NCBI RefSeq assembly: GCF_013404085.1
Contig: NZ_JABFHO010000001.1
Coordinates: 806,001-870,000, forward strand
Direction of reading: 5' to 3'
DNA: 64,000 bases
From: Winogradskyella helgolandensis
GTDB taxonomy: Bacteria > Bacteroidota > Bacteroidia > Flavobacteriales > Flavobacteriaceae
Below are positions 1 to 10,100 of this stretch, piece by piece. The notes under the pieces were generated by a model, which saw only the letters and a program-made list of their open reading frames with translations, did not search any database and was not told where the DNA came from. Within the stretch, counting starts at the first letter, position 1, and each line of letters starts with the position of its first letter. A program made the translations under genes and the position numbers.

Positions 1-1
1 A

Positions 2-157
2 CCCTTATATTTTAACAATAGTTCTGAATCTTATGCGTTTATGATTTTGTACCTTAGTAAGGATGGAACAACTTTTGATAAACTAAATGATGGTATGAAA
101 TTATTGTTTCGGAAATTTACCGACAAAATCGCTACACATGAAAAAACTGCTACATAA
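2..157 (+). CDS. rnpA: Ribonuclease P protein component, 3' end (partial)
   Basis: An open frame enters from the left edge and stops at 155-157, giving about 51 residues. It reads SESYAFMILYLSK early, then a lysine-rich helix ending FRKFTDK. This matches the C-terminus of flavobacterial RnpA, the basic protein subunit that helps the RNase P RNA mature tRNA 5' ends. The end overlaps the start of the following S41 protease gene by 20 nt, an rnpA-protease arrangement that I recall as common in Flavobacteriaceae. The N-terminal RNA-binding part lies outside the window, so the call rests on a short piece and on the neighbour. Confidence 0.7.
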   Translation, partial: PLYFNNSSESYAFMILYLSKDGTTFDKLNDGMKLLFRKFTDKIATHEKTAT

Positions 158-1772
158 AAAAATACTAATTCCTGTCTTTGGTGTGCTTATCTTTTTTGGC
201 ACCACAGCTTTTAAGAACGACTTTTTTGAAATTGCGAAACAAATAGAAATATTTACCACGCTTTTTAAGGAAATTAACATGAACTATGTGGATGATACCA
301 ACCCAGGAGATTTAATGGATACCGCTATTAAAAGCATGTTAGACGATTTAGATCCTTACACACAGTTTTATAACGAACAAGACGTAGAAGCCTCTAGAAT
401 TAACAATGCAGGGGATTATACAGGTATTGGAGCGAAGGTTTTAACCTTAAAAGATAAATTGGTTATTGTAGAACCTTATCAAAATTATGCTGCCGATAAA
501 GCCGGACTTAAAGCTGGTGATGAAATTATTAAAGTAGATAAAGTTGTGGTTGCTGATTTTAAAGATGATGCTGCCAACCTACTACAGGGAGCTGCTGGTA
601 CAGAAGTTTCTGTGACCTATAGACGACAAGGCAAAACCAATACGGTCACTATTATTAGAGAATCGCTAGATATTAAAGCCGTACCACACTACTCTATGGT
701 CAATGATAAAACCGGTTATGTGGTACTAAGAAAATTTAATGATAAAGCGTCTTCTGAGACAATAAGAGCTATTAAAGCCTTAAAAAATCAAGGCGCTACG
801 CAATTAATATTAGATTTAAGAGGAAATCCTGGTGGTTTATTGCACGAAGCGGTTAACGTCACTAATATTTTTGTGCCGAAAGATCAATTAGTCGTAACCA
901 CTAAATCTAAAGTAAAAAAATACAATAAAACCTATTATACACAACGTGAAGCTGTAGATACTGAAATTCCATTAGTCGTTTTAATTGATGGTAAAAGTGC
1001 TTCAGCAAGCGAGATTGTTTCTGGTGCTTTACAAGACATGGATCGTGCAGTTGTAGTGGGAACAAGAAGTTTTGGTAAAGGTTTAGTACAACGACCAAAA
1101 CCGTTGACTTATGGTACACAAATGAAGATTACAATTTCCAGATATTACACACCATCTGGTCGTTGTATTCAGGCTCTAGATTACTGGAATCGTGATGAAG
1201 ATGGTAATGCCACAAGAACACAACAAGAAAACTATAATGCTTTTAAAACCAGAAATGGACGCGATGTGTTTGATGGAGGCGGTGTAGAACCAGATGTTGA
1301 AGTTGAATTTTCTAAGCAAACACCTATAAGTAAAGCGATATCTAACGAAAATCTAGTCTTCAACTTTGCAACAGACTATTATTACGATCATCAAATTGAA
1401 GATTTAAAAGGCTTTTCACTTTCAGATTCAGACTTTAAAAAGTTTAAAAATTATATTAAATCAAGCGGTTTTAATTTTGAAACTAAGACAGAAATAGCTT
1501 TAGATAAGGCTATTGCTGTAGCTAAAGAAGAAGCACTTGAAGCCGAAATTAATTCAGAATACAACGCCTTAACTGCCGCTTTACAAGCGTATAAAACCAA
1601 TGCGATTGACGATAATAAAACACAATTAAAATCATTACTAACAGACGAAATTATTAAACGTTATTTTTATAGTGAAGGTTTATATACCTATTATACTGCT
1701 AATAATGCAGAAATTAAAAAAGCCTTAAGCATTCTTAATAATCCTTCGCAATATGCAGGCATTTTGAGATAG
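138..1772 (+). CDS. S41 family C-terminal processing peptidase (CtpA/Prc-like)
   Basis: This is a serine protease of the periplasm that recognises protein C-termini through a PDZ domain. The 544-residue protein has an N-terminal hydrophobic anchor or signal (about residues 9-24), a PDZ domain (about 85-175) and the S41 catalytic domain. The motif GKSASASEI places the catalytic serine at Ser289, and FGKG places the catalytic lysine at Lys314, the 25-residue spacing seen in Prc and CtpA. A C-terminal helical part (about 400-544) follows. The start overlaps rnpA by 20 nt, so the two are probably co-transcribed. The natural substrates cannot be told from sequence. Confidence 0.92.
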   Translation: MKKLLHKKILIPVFGVLIFFGTTAFKNDFFEIAKQIEIFTTLFKEINMNYVDDTNPGDLMDTAIKSMLDDLDPYTQFYNEQDVEASRINNAGDYTGIGAKVLTLKDKLVIVEPYQNYAADKAGLKAGDEIIKVDKVVVADFKDDAANLLQGAAGTEVSVTYRRQGKTNTVTIIRESLDIKAVPHYSMVNDKTGYVVLRKFNDKASSETIRAIKALKNQGATQLILDLRGNPGGLLHEAVNVTNIFVPKDQLVVTTKSKVKKYNKTYYTQREAVDTEIPLVVLIDGKSASASEIVSGALQDMDRAVVVGTRSFGKGLVQRPKPLTYGTQMKITISRYYTPSGRCIQALDYWNRDEDGNATRTQQENYNAFKTRNGRDVFDGGGVEPDVEVEFSKQTPISKAISNENLVFNFATDYYYDHQIEDLKGFSLSDSDFKKFKNYIKSSGFNFETKTEIALDKAIAVAKEEALEAEINSEYNALTAALQAYKTNAIDDNKTQLKSLLTDEIIKRYFYSEGLYTYYTANNAEIKKALSILNNPSQYAGILR

Positions 1773-1836
1773 CATTAAAATTATTTATATTTAACGTCAT
1801 AACTATTTTCTATTAGTAAGAAAATTATATAGCAAC

Positions 1837-2673
1837 ATGAAACCCCTATTTATCCTATTATGCTTATGTTTTCAACTTTCTTTTGCTCAAAAGGAACTGA
1901 AGCACGAAGTATATTTTGAAACTGACCAACACGATATTCCTGAAACTGAGCACAGTAGGTTATTACTTTTTCTGTCCAAAATTGAAGATGTTGATATAGA
2001 AAAAGTGTCCATTTACGGCTTTACAGATGATCGCGGTAGTGATAATTACAATCTTGTTTTATCGCAAAATCGTGCAGATGCTATAAAAGAAGTCTTTTCT
2101 AATAACGAATTTGATGAGTCTAAAATGACCAACGTTGATGGAAAAGGTAAAATTTTAGTGAATATTATTAAAGAAAATGATCTTAATAAAATACGTGGTT
2201 TAAACCGTAAAGTTGAAATCATTGTAACTCCTGTTTTTCCTCCAAAAATAAAGGAAGTAAAACCTATTGTTGACACGACTGAAGATTTATTAAGAGGTGA
2301 TTTAAAAGAAGGTGATAAAATTCTATTAGAAAATTTGTTGTTTAGAACAGGCTATAGCTATCTAACAAAAGAATCTAAAGTTGTACTCGATAGAATTGCA
2401 GAAATTTTAGTAGAACGAACCAATGTATATTTCACTATTGAAGGCCATGTGTGCTGTACACAAGGTGAAAGAGATGCCATTGATCGTAAGACTAAAAAAA
2501 GAAACCTATCTGTGGCACGCGCAAAATATATCTATGATTATTTAGTTGATAAAGGTGTGAAACATTACCGCATGAAATTTGCTGGTATGAGACGAAAACA
2601 ACCCCTTGGAGGTGAACCACAATTAGATAGACGTGTCGAAATTTTAGTGACTCGCATTTATGAAAAAAAATAA
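1837..2673 (+). CDS. OmpA-family protein with two OmpA-like domains
   Basis: This is a 278-residue exported protein with a signal peptide ending near FAQ (residue 18). Two successive peptidoglycan-binding OmpA-like domains can be seen. The first (about 25-130) contains VSIYGFTDDRGSDNYN and SQNRADAIKEVF. The second (about 160-275) contains FTIEGHVCC, LSVARAKYIYDYL and ending DRRVEIL. Both have the TD/GH...N..L(S)..RA pattern of the family, which docks outer-membrane proteins to the cell wall. There is no N-terminal beta barrel, so it is probably a soluble or weakly attached periplasmic protein. Its stop codon directly abuts the stop of the convergent gene, with no bases between. Confidence 0.8.
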   Translation: MKPLFILLCLCFQLSFAQKELKHEVYFETDQHDIPETEHSRLLLFLSKIEDVDIEKVSIYGFTDDRGSDNYNLVLSQNRADAIKEVFSNNEFDESKMTNVDGKGKILVNIIKENDLNKIRGLNRKVEIIVTPVFPPKIKEVKPIVDTTEDLLRGDLKEGDKILLENLLFRTGYSYLTKESKVVLDRIAEILVERTNVYFTIEGHVCCTQGERDAIDRKTKKRNLSVARAKYIYDYLVDKGVKHYRMKFAGMRRKQPLGGEPQLDRRVEILVTRIYEKK

Positions 2674-3117
2674 TTAGGACTTAATCATATTAATATGCGG
2701 AATACCATCTTCTAGGTACTCCTCACCTACTTCATAAAATTCTAAATTGTTATAAAACTGTTTCAAATACGTTTGTGCAGAAATTCTAATTATACGCTCA
2801 TTATAATGCGATTTAATGGCTTCAATTGACGCCTTCATTATAGCGTAACCATATTTAAATTTTCGTGTATTCTGTTGTACTACAACTCTACCAATACTAG
2901 ATTCATCAAAATAATAACCTGGCTTAAAAATTCGTGTATAAGCCACTAATTTATCATCTTTATACCCTAAAATATGATGAGCTTTTTGATCCTTTCCGTC
3001 TATATCCTGGTATACACAATCTTGCTCAACTACAAAGACTTCACTACGTAATTGAAGTAGATTATAAAGTTCTTGCGTTGTTAATTCGTTGAAATTCTTA
3101 ATTATTATATCTAGCAT
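2674..3117 (-). CDS. GNAT acetyltransferase, ElaA type
   Basis: This 147-residue protein matches the ElaA branch of the GNAT N-acetyltransferases. It has the typical opening LYNLLQLRSEVFVVEQDCVYQDID followed by a central GRVVV and R-x-x-KYGYAIMKASIE, which corresponds to the acetyl-CoA binding Q/RxxGxG/A loop. The acceptor substrate is unknown for the family. The start codon overlaps the stop of the upstream zinc exporter gene (TAATG), so the two are translationally coupled on the minus strand. Confidence 0.85.
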   Translation of the reverse strand: MLDIIIKNFNELTTQELYNLLQLRSEVFVVEQDCVYQDIDGKDQKAHHILGYKDDKLVAYTRIFKPGYYFDESSIGRVVVQQNTRKFKYGYAIMKASIEAIKSHYNERIIRISAQTYLKQFYNNLEFYEVGEEYLEDGIPHINMIKS

Positions 3118-4028
3118 TAATCTTGTACAATGACCTCTTTAGGGTCTTCTTTATTAAACTCTGGTTGGATAGTAACATGGTTGATGTTAAATTCATCATG
3201 TAAAACCGTTTCAATATCTAAAAGTAAATCATTAAACGCAGTCGTAGAAATGTCTTCTGTTAAGTCCAAATGGGCTTCTAAATGCAACTCATCATCACTT
3301 AAATTCCAAATATGAACATGATGTAGTTTACTAACTTTAGGTAGTTTATTAACAGTTCTTACTACATCTTTAATATTAATAGTATCTGGTGTAAACAACA
3401 TTAACATTTTAGTCGATGTTTTTAATAAATCGTAACCCACCCAAATTAAATATAAAGCAATTAATAAGGTTAATAAACTATCTACCCAAAATAGTTGATA
3501 GTATTTCATTAATAACCCACCAACTAATACTGCTACACTTGCTAACATATCTGTAAGTAAATGCAAATAGGCAGACCGCATATTAATGTTATTTTTAGAA
3601 TCTTTTCTTAATAATAAAACACTCAAACCATTTCCTATAATGGCTATAATAGCTAACCAAATCACTAAGCCAGATTCTATTTCTTGAGGATTATTAAAAC
3701 GTTTTACAGCTTCAAAAATTAAGATAATCGCGACTATAATAAGTGTACTAGCATTAATGAATGCCGCTAAAATTTCGGCACGTTTATAGCCAAAGGTTCT
3801 ATTAATAGACGCTTTTTGCTTAGATAAACGAGCAGCGACATAACTAACAATTAAAGAAACAACATCGCTAAAATTATGTAAAGCGTCACTAAGTAATGAT
3901 AAACTACCAGAAACTAATCCACCAATAACCTGAGCTATTGTAATAACAATATTTAAGAGTATTGAAATTAATAGCTTTTGCCCCTTTAAATCTTTAGGAC
4001 TGTGAGAATGGTTATGATGGTGGTTCAT
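3117..4028 (-). CDS. Cation diffusion facilitator, zinc exporter (CzcD/ZitB-like)
   Basis: This 303-residue inner-membrane antiporter probably exports Zn2+ in exchange for protons. The N-terminus is histidine-rich (MNHHHNHSHS). Six hydrophobic segments span about residues 18-210. The metal site motifs are present: DALHNFSD in helix 2 (Asp48, His51-Asp55) and HLLTD in helix 5 (His155-Asp159). A cytoplasmic ferredoxin-like domain (about 215-295) carries HHVHIW and HLEAHLDL. The His/Asp set is that of zinc-selective members. The short intergenic space to rpiB suggests a run rpiB-CDF-elaA on one transcript. Confidence 0.9.
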   Translation of the reverse strand: MNHHHNHSHSPKDLKGQKLLISILLNIVITIAQVIGGLVSGSLSLLSDALHNFSDVVSLIVSYVAARLSKQKASINRTFGYKRAEILAAFINASTLIIVAIILIFEAVKRFNNPQEIESGLVIWLAIIAIIGNGLSVLLLRKDSKNNINMRSAYLHLLTDMLASVAVLVGGLLMKYYQLFWVDSLLTLLIALYLIWVGYDLLKTSTKMLMLFTPDTINIKDVVRTVNKLPKVSKLHHVHIWNLSDDELHLEAHLDLTEDISTTAFNDLLLDIETVLHDEFNINHVTIQPEFNKEDPKEVIVQD

Positions 4029-4051
4029 TTGACATCAATTTAGAATTGATA

Positions 4052-4486
4052 TTAACATGATGCCGGAATCTTATCTACACGGTTTTGATGACGACCTCCT
4101 TCAAACTTAGTCTCTAAGAATGTATCTACCATTTTAATAGCTTGTGGAATCGATGTAAAACGTGCTGGAATACATATAATATTTGCATTATTATGTAAAC
4201 GCGTTAATTCTGTAATTTCATTCGTCCAACATACACCAGCTCTTACATGTTGGTATTTATTAGCGGTCATAGCCACTCCATTAGCGCTTCCACAAATAAG
4301 AATACCAAAATCTACTTTTTTAGCCTCCACATCTTTAGCAACAGGATGTACAAAATCTGGATAATCTACACTATCTAAACTATCGGTTCCGTAATTAATA
4401 ACGGTATGTCCTTTAGCTTCTAAATGTTTTACGATAGCAAATTTATAATCTGGTCCTGCGTGATCGTTTCCTATTGAAATGTTCAT
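4052..4486 (-). CDS. rpiB: Ribose-5-phosphate isomerase B
   Basis: This enzyme interconverts ribulose 5-phosphate and ribose 5-phosphate in the pentose phosphate pathway. It is about 144 residues in the short RpiB/LacAB fold. It begins MNISIGNDHAGPDYK, with the phosphate-binding and substrate residues typical of the family, and has the catalytic cysteine loop GILICGSANGVAMTANK. I chose the start at 4486, seven codons into the longest frame. The longer start at 4507 falls within the likely promoter -7 element (4505-4512), while the shorter one restores the normal RpiB N-terminus. Confidence 0.9.
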   Translation of the reverse strand: MNISIGNDHAGPDYKFAIVKHLEAKGHTVINYGTDSLDSVDYPDFVHPVAKDVEAKKVDFGILICGSANGVAMTANKYQHVRAGVCWTNEITELTRLHNNANIICIPARFTSIPQAIKMVDTFLETKFEGGRHQNRVDKIPASC

Positions 4487-4504
4487 TTTTTTTATTTTAG
4501 AATA

Positions 4505-4512
4505 CAAAGTTA
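4505..4512 (-). promoter_or_regulatory. TAnnTTTG promoter element for rpiB
   Basis: On the minus strand the octamer TAACTTTG fits the Bacteroidota -7 consensus TAnnTTTG. It lies 18 nt upstream of the chosen rpiB start and argues against the upstream alternative start. I see no exact TTG at the -33 position. Confidence 0.5.
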
Positions 4513-4650
4513 CGAATAAAAAAAACCTAATGTTTTTGCATTAAGATTTCTTTATTATATAATCTTTTAGAAGTTAATTAAAAAAATGAACCTTCATTTC
4601 TAACCCTAGGTTTTAGAATTTACAACGTCTTTGATATGCTAGGTAATTTA

Positions 4651-5340
4651 TTATATAAAATTGTCTAAATCTTTCAAATTGTGGGTAAATTTTCTTGAAA
4701 GTTTAAAGACTTCATCCTTAACTTCTACTGTTGTCCCTGATGTTTTATTAATAAAGTTTGGATTAATTGCAACACTTTTGTTAATTCTAATAAGCAATTC
4801 TTCAGGAAACGTATTTATTAAACTACTTAAAGATTGTCTGATTAAAAGTGTTTCATTTAAAAACGTTAACCTAGAATAAACATGCTCTGATTTTACATAT
4901 AAAAGTTCTGTCAGATCTACAGTATAAATAGATTTACCATTAGTAAATTTAAAGCTTTTAACATCAATTGTTTTATTAGAATTGAAATGCAATTGTAGCG
5001 CTGTAACCACATCAATTTTTTTGAATGGTTTTGATAAATAACCTATCGGATTCGTTTTTGTTATCTCATTTAAGGTATTAACATCATTGTAAGACGTTAA
5101 GTATAGATAAGGAATATCATATTTAGTATTTATATAATTAGCGATATCAATACCTGTTTTGACACCAAATAACGATACATCTAAAAACACCAAGTCAATA
5201 GTTTGTTCAGTACCTAAGATGTCTAGAGCCTCTTCAAAATCTATAGCAATACCACAACACTTAAATCCAGCACTCTCAATATAATTTTTTAGTAAATTAG
5301 CAATAAGTATTTCGTCTTCTACAATTAGTATATTATACAT
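4651..5340 (-). CDS. LytTR-family response regulator
   Basis: This is a 229-residue two-component regulator. The receiver domain (about 1-120) has the acidic pair Glu8-Asp9, the phospho-acceptor Asp54 in VFLDVSL, Thr82 and Lys104 before Pro105. The C-terminal half (about 130-229) is a LytTR DNA-binding domain, which usually contacts pairs of short direct repeats. The gene follows the histidine kinase gene with a 3-nt gap, so the two form one operon. The nearest candidate target is the pair of direct repeats upstream of the giant leucine-rich protein gene. That link is inference. Confidence 0.9.
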   Translation of the reverse strand: MYNILIVEDEILIANLLKNYIESAGFKCCGIAIDFEEALDILGTEQTIDLVFLDVSLFGVKTGIDIANYINTKYDIPYLYLTSYNDVNTLNEITKTNPIGYLSKPFKKIDVVTALQLHFNSNKTIDVKSFKFTNGKSIYTVDLTELLYVKSEHVYSRLTFLNETLLIRQSLSSLINTFPEELLIRINKSVAINPNFINKTSGTTVEVKDEVFKLSRKFTHNLKDLDNFI

Positions 5341-5343
5341 TTA

Positions 5344-7071
5344 TTATTTGTTTTTTAATACTTTAATAATGTAATAAAACCCATTGCGTTTTAAATTTCC
5401 TTTTAGTTGTTTGACCATACTTTCTATTATAAATAAGCCTAAACCGTGACCTGATTCTTTTAAATAAAAACTTGAACCATTATCGGAATAGTTAATATTC
5501 AAATACTCATTTTCTTCAGAAATTTCAATAAAAATCTCTAATTTATCGGTTACTACAGCATGTTTTATACTATTAGATATTAACTCATTTATAAGAATAC
5601 CTAGAGGTACTGCAATATCTATAGAAACTTCTATATTAAGAATTTGAGGATGAAAAACAACTGTTCTCGTATCTAGTTTTATTAACGAATCACCTATTTT
5701 ATTAATGTATTCATTAATGTTGTGTTTATCGTCTAGTTTTGAGTTAGACTTGCCCATCATATCTTCATGAACAATCGCAATCGCTTCTATCCGTTGCCTG
5801 AGGGTTTCAAATTGTAATTTTGAATAAGCGTCTTTTGTTTCTATCGCTTGAAAGTTTACAAGGCTAATAATTAATGATAGATTGTTTTTTACACGATGGT
5901 TAAGCTCTTTTAATAAAAATTCTTTTTCCGCTACATTCTTTTGTAATTCTTTATTAATGAAAGTTATGTTATGTCTTGTTTCTCGTATTATTTTATTCTT
6001 TCTAGCAATTAATATTAGAGCTGTTATGAATAATGCTAAAGCGGCTATCAAACTATAAATAAAGCTTTTTAATTGAGCATTAAATGACTTTATTTTTTCA
6101 TTTTCATAAAAGACATTATCGCGTTTTATTTGCTCTTTTTCTAATAAAAAATTGTTTTCAATATCTTTAACTTTTAATAATTGGCGATCATAAGATAAGG
6201 CCTCTTTTAAATGGTAATATTCTTCTAAAAAAAATAAAGAAGAATCTAACTTATTTTGCTTTTTATACAACTCGCTTTTTAAGTGATGTGTTTGTGCAAA
6301 AGCAAATGAATATTCAAAATTTTTGCTGTAATGCATAACAGAATCTGTATAAATGAAAGCCTTATTTAAGTTATTCTCGGTATAATATAGATCCGCTAAA
6401 TTATAATACATGGAAGAAATTCCTATTGAATCACTGTGTGTTTTATAATTATAAAGTGCTAAATTAAAATAATTCTTTTTTTCTGAAATATCATTATTTG
6501 AAATCAAAAAACCTTTAACCATATAAGCCACAGCTGCCACGTCGTTATACTTGTTTTTGGTTGAAAATGCTATGGATTTATCTATATATTCATTAGCTAA
6601 AGTAAAATTATCATAAACCCTATATAAGGAAGCATAACGATATAGCAATTCCCCATATTTTTCATCTTTTTGTTCGGGGTGTTCTTGTATTAAGATATTG
6701 GCAAGGTCTAACTCTGTTTTACTTCTATTAAAATCTTCAAAAATCTCATAAACTAAAGCACGCCGTAAGTGAACAATAATTTTTAAATCTATATTTAAAT
6801 TAGGGTCTTCTAATAAATCATTAGAAATGGTCATCATAGTATCAAATAACTCTACTTGACTTAATGGAAACAGTTTTACGGTTTTTAAAACCTGCTGTTC
6901 TTTAATATCAGTGGTTTCACTTAACTTCTTATCGATATACAAAAACCCTTCATTTGGACTGTTATTTCTAACAAAATAGTCTGACGTCTCTTTTAATTCA
7001 TCTAGTGCTTTAGTTTGCGAAAAACTAAAACCTACACAAAGAAATAAAATGAAAGAGAAATTTTTGAGCAC
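5344..7071 (-). CDS. TPR-containing sensor histidine kinase (HisKA_2 type)
   Basis: This 575-residue kinase is the partner of the adjacent LytTR regulator. It has a signal peptide (about 1-18), a periplasmic TPR-like helical repeat region (about 25-330), one membrane helix (about 336-356), a coiled linker, and a HisKA_2 dimerisation domain with ELNHRVKNN, making His392 the phospho-acceptor. The ATPase domain follows, with N-box NELISNSIKHA (about 495-505), DNGSS (530) and GHGLGLFI (541). The first codon appears to be GTG. A strong terminator separates it from the upstream giant gene, so it may have its own promoter in the 30-nt gap or depend on readthrough. Confidence 0.9.
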   Translation of the reverse strand: MLKNFSFILFLCVGFSFSQTKALDELKETSDYFVRNNSPNEGFLYIDKKLSETTDIKEQQVLKTVKLFPLSQVELFDTMMTISNDLLEDPNLNIDLKIIVHLRRALVYEIFEDFNRSKTELDLANILIQEHPEQKDEKYGELLYRYASLYRVYDNFTLANEYIDKSIAFSTKNKYNDVAAVAYMVKGFLISNNDISEKKNYFNLALYNYKTHSDSIGISSMYYNLADLYYTENNLNKAFIYTDSVMHYSKNFEYSFAFAQTHHLKSELYKKQNKLDSSLFFLEEYYHLKEALSYDRQLLKVKDIENNFLLEKEQIKRDNVFYENEKIKSFNAQLKSFIYSLIAALALFITALILIARKNKIIRETRHNITFINKELQKNVAEKEFLLKELNHRVKNNLSLIISLVNFQAIETKDAYSKLQFETLRQRIEAIAIVHEDMMGKSNSKLDDKHNINEYINKIGDSLIKLDTRTVVFHPQILNIEVSIDIAVPLGILINELISNSIKHAVVTDKLEIFIEISEENEYLNINYSDNGSSFYLKESGHGLGLFIIESMVKQLKGNLKRNGFYYIIKVLKNK

Positions 7072-7101
7072 GTAAAAAATATTAGTGGTTGATAAATTAA
7101 C

Positions 7102-7134
7102 AAAAAAAAACCTTGAAAACTACTTCAAGGTTTC
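7102..7134 (-). terminator. Rho-independent terminator of the giant surface-protein gene
   Basis: The arms AAACCTTGAA and TTCAAGGTTT flank a 5-6 nt loop. On the minus strand this is followed by a run of nine T residues. It lies 17 nt past the stop of the 8.6-kb gene and before the histidine kinase gene. Confidence 0.85.
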
Positions 7135-7151
7135 TTTAACACTTATAAAAA

Positions 7152-10100
7152 TTAATTAATAATTACTTTTTGATTATAATTATGCGAACTATTTGAAATT
7201 TGTAAAATATAAACTCCAAATTGAATATGCTTAATATCAATTGCATTATTGTGAATTGAACTATCTAAAACTACACTCAATATTTCTCTTCCATTAACAT
7301 CATATAGTTTTGCTTTTGCATCCTCATATAATTGACCGCTAACAATCAATTCTTTTGTTGCTTTAGAGGTATATATCTTTAATTTATCTAATTCATTTTC
7401 TAAATTACTTAAAGTGGTATTTGAAAAATGAAGATAAAAACGACCTGTGCCCTCTAATGTACTACTTGGAGTAATGACATAGTTAGAGGTATTTAACAAC
7501 GTAAATGTATTCTCTACGGTATCTTCTAAATACACTTCTACTGTTTGAGGTAAACTAGAAGTTTCTATTGCTATAGTTAATTGTTCACCTTCATTTGCAT
7601 TAATACCTAATGGCACTATTCCTTCTGATAAAAAGTCTTTAGCCAAAGATTGAATTGCCATATCTAAACCAGTATTATCTTCTACTAAATGAGAATAGAT
7701 GGCAAACGAACCAGCAGAATTTCCAAACATTCCTGCGTCATAACCTAGGTCTAATCCATCTGATGAATTGTCATTAAAATAGAAGTCTGTCTTATAGGTT
7801 TTATTACCATTATTAAGTTCTAATCTTAAATGTTGATTTGTATTTGAACTACGCCCTGCAATAAAATCATCAGTGGTACCATGTTGCCTTATGTTAGAAT
7901 TAAACTCAACAGTACCGGTATTTTCTACAGCAACAAAGAAACCTTGGCCAGGTGCTAAAGCCGTTGTATAATCTATTGTATTTAAATTATATATAACCCA
8001 TCCGTCTGAAGCATCTCCATCATAACCATATATACCAGCATTGTTTGCATCCAAGGTTGTTAAATTATTAGTATTACTCAAAAAGTCTTGAACATTCATA
8101 TACGATGGATATGGATTTCCTATTAAATTCCATTTGCTATAAAAAGGTCCTGAGTTAGATACACTTTGTGATACTGATCCTTGATTAATAGTTCCTTGAA
8201 AATGTAATATCCCATTATCCGTGGTTCCTGCACGGTAACCAATTCCTGAGACTAGCTCAGCCGTTTCCGTATTTGAATAGGTAACATAATCTCCTATAGT
8301 CTTATCAAAAGGACCAAAAAGGAACAAGGTATTAGCAGTATTAGAAACTATATTATCGTTTTGTGCTACAAAATCAGTAAAAACTTGTCCGGATACTGGT
8401 GGAGTCACAAGATCGTTACCACCAATAGATTGTACGGCATTAACGTGACGTTTATAATTTACAAGTCCGGTAATTGTACCATTTGAAATTAAACTAGCAT
8501 AACCTGTAGAGGTTGATTCTAAGATTACGTTTGGTACTTTCAGTGTTACTGCAGCATTAATTGTAACATCCGCATCTTCTTTTACTACTAAGCTTAATAA
8601 ATCTACACTAGATGTAAAACTATACACTTCTGAAGCTTTTATTAGCGCATTTTTTAAATCTGTTTCTATTGTTGGTGGTCTATTCCATGAACTATTAACA
8701 TATACCAACCAATCCACAATTTGATCTTCACCATTACTACCTGGCGAACCAAAATCGGTTGTGATACTTTCCGATGTGGTAGCGGCTTCCCAAAGAGAAC
8801 CATCATTATTGTTTTCAATATTACTACCAACATATATCATTGCGGCTCCATCTGGATTTGGCCATATGGTGCCACCATCGTATTCTACACGGTCAATTTC
8901 TGTAGTGTTTCCATCTGTTAAAATAAGAGCATCTGCTCCATTGTCTAAATCAATATTAGCGTATTGATAATCTAAAGTAACACCACCATTTGTAACTGTA
9001 TTACTATTATTTCCTAACACAATAAAGCTGTCTGCATCAACAATAACGTCTCCTGTTATGGTGTGTAAATCACTATTTCCATCACTAATTGTCCAACCAT
9101 TTAAATTTACAGGAAATGCTTCTGGATTATAGACCTCGAAATACTCACCATTAATATCTGAAACAATATTTGGATTTTGCATCACTTCAGAAATGATAAG
9201 GTTTCCTGTAGATACTAAACCACAGTTTTCGCTATAACTACATGTACTATCTTTAGTCCAATTGGAATAGATACCATTACCAGCTATAGCTGCTACTTCA
9301 TCTGCTACATTTATACAAAATAAATTATTGGTGTTTTGTGTGAATAAATTAGTCAATGCCGTATTACTTCTTACATCTAAACTACTTATTGGAGTATTTA
9401 CTAAATTTAATTGGGTTAATGAAGTATTAGTAGTTAGTATTAAACTACTTATTGAAGTATTATTAAGGTTTACATTTATCAATGAGGTACTGCCGCTAAT
9501 ATCTAAACTACTAAGAGGTGTTTGAGACGCATTTAATATGGTTATAGGTGCGCTACCTAATTCTAAATTAGTTAGAGATGATCCACCAACATTTAAGTTA
9601 TTTAATGCCGTGTTGGCACTTACATCTAAACTACTTATAGAAGTATTACCTAAATATATTGTAGTTAAAGCTAGATTTGCGCTGAGATCTACAGTAGCAA
9701 CTGAACTGTTATTAGCGAATAACTGAGTTAGTGCTGTAAAATCTTCAATACCTGTTAAATCAACTACTCCAGGAAAAGCAATTAAATTTATTGCCGGTTG
9801 AGTTTCAATATTAGCTGTTAGTACATAATTATCTAATACATCATCCCAACCACGGTCTATGAGGTATAGCTCAAATTGATCGTCTGGAACATAGGTATAA
9901 CCTATAGGACTACAGTGCTCACTGTAACTACATGAGGCATCTTTTGTCCATCCTGAATAAATACCTGTGCCTGCATTTGCTGCAAATTCGTTTGCTACAG
10001 CTATACAATCTAAGTTGGAAGTGAAGTTCGTAGATAAATAAGTTAATGAATTATGATTACTTACATCTAAACTACTTAACGAGGTTTGATCAACGGCTAA

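Noticed and set aside
4537..4630. Weak inverted repeats after the LytTR gene as terminator
   Set aside because: The arms are six bases with large loops and no clear T-run, so I could not support a terminator there.
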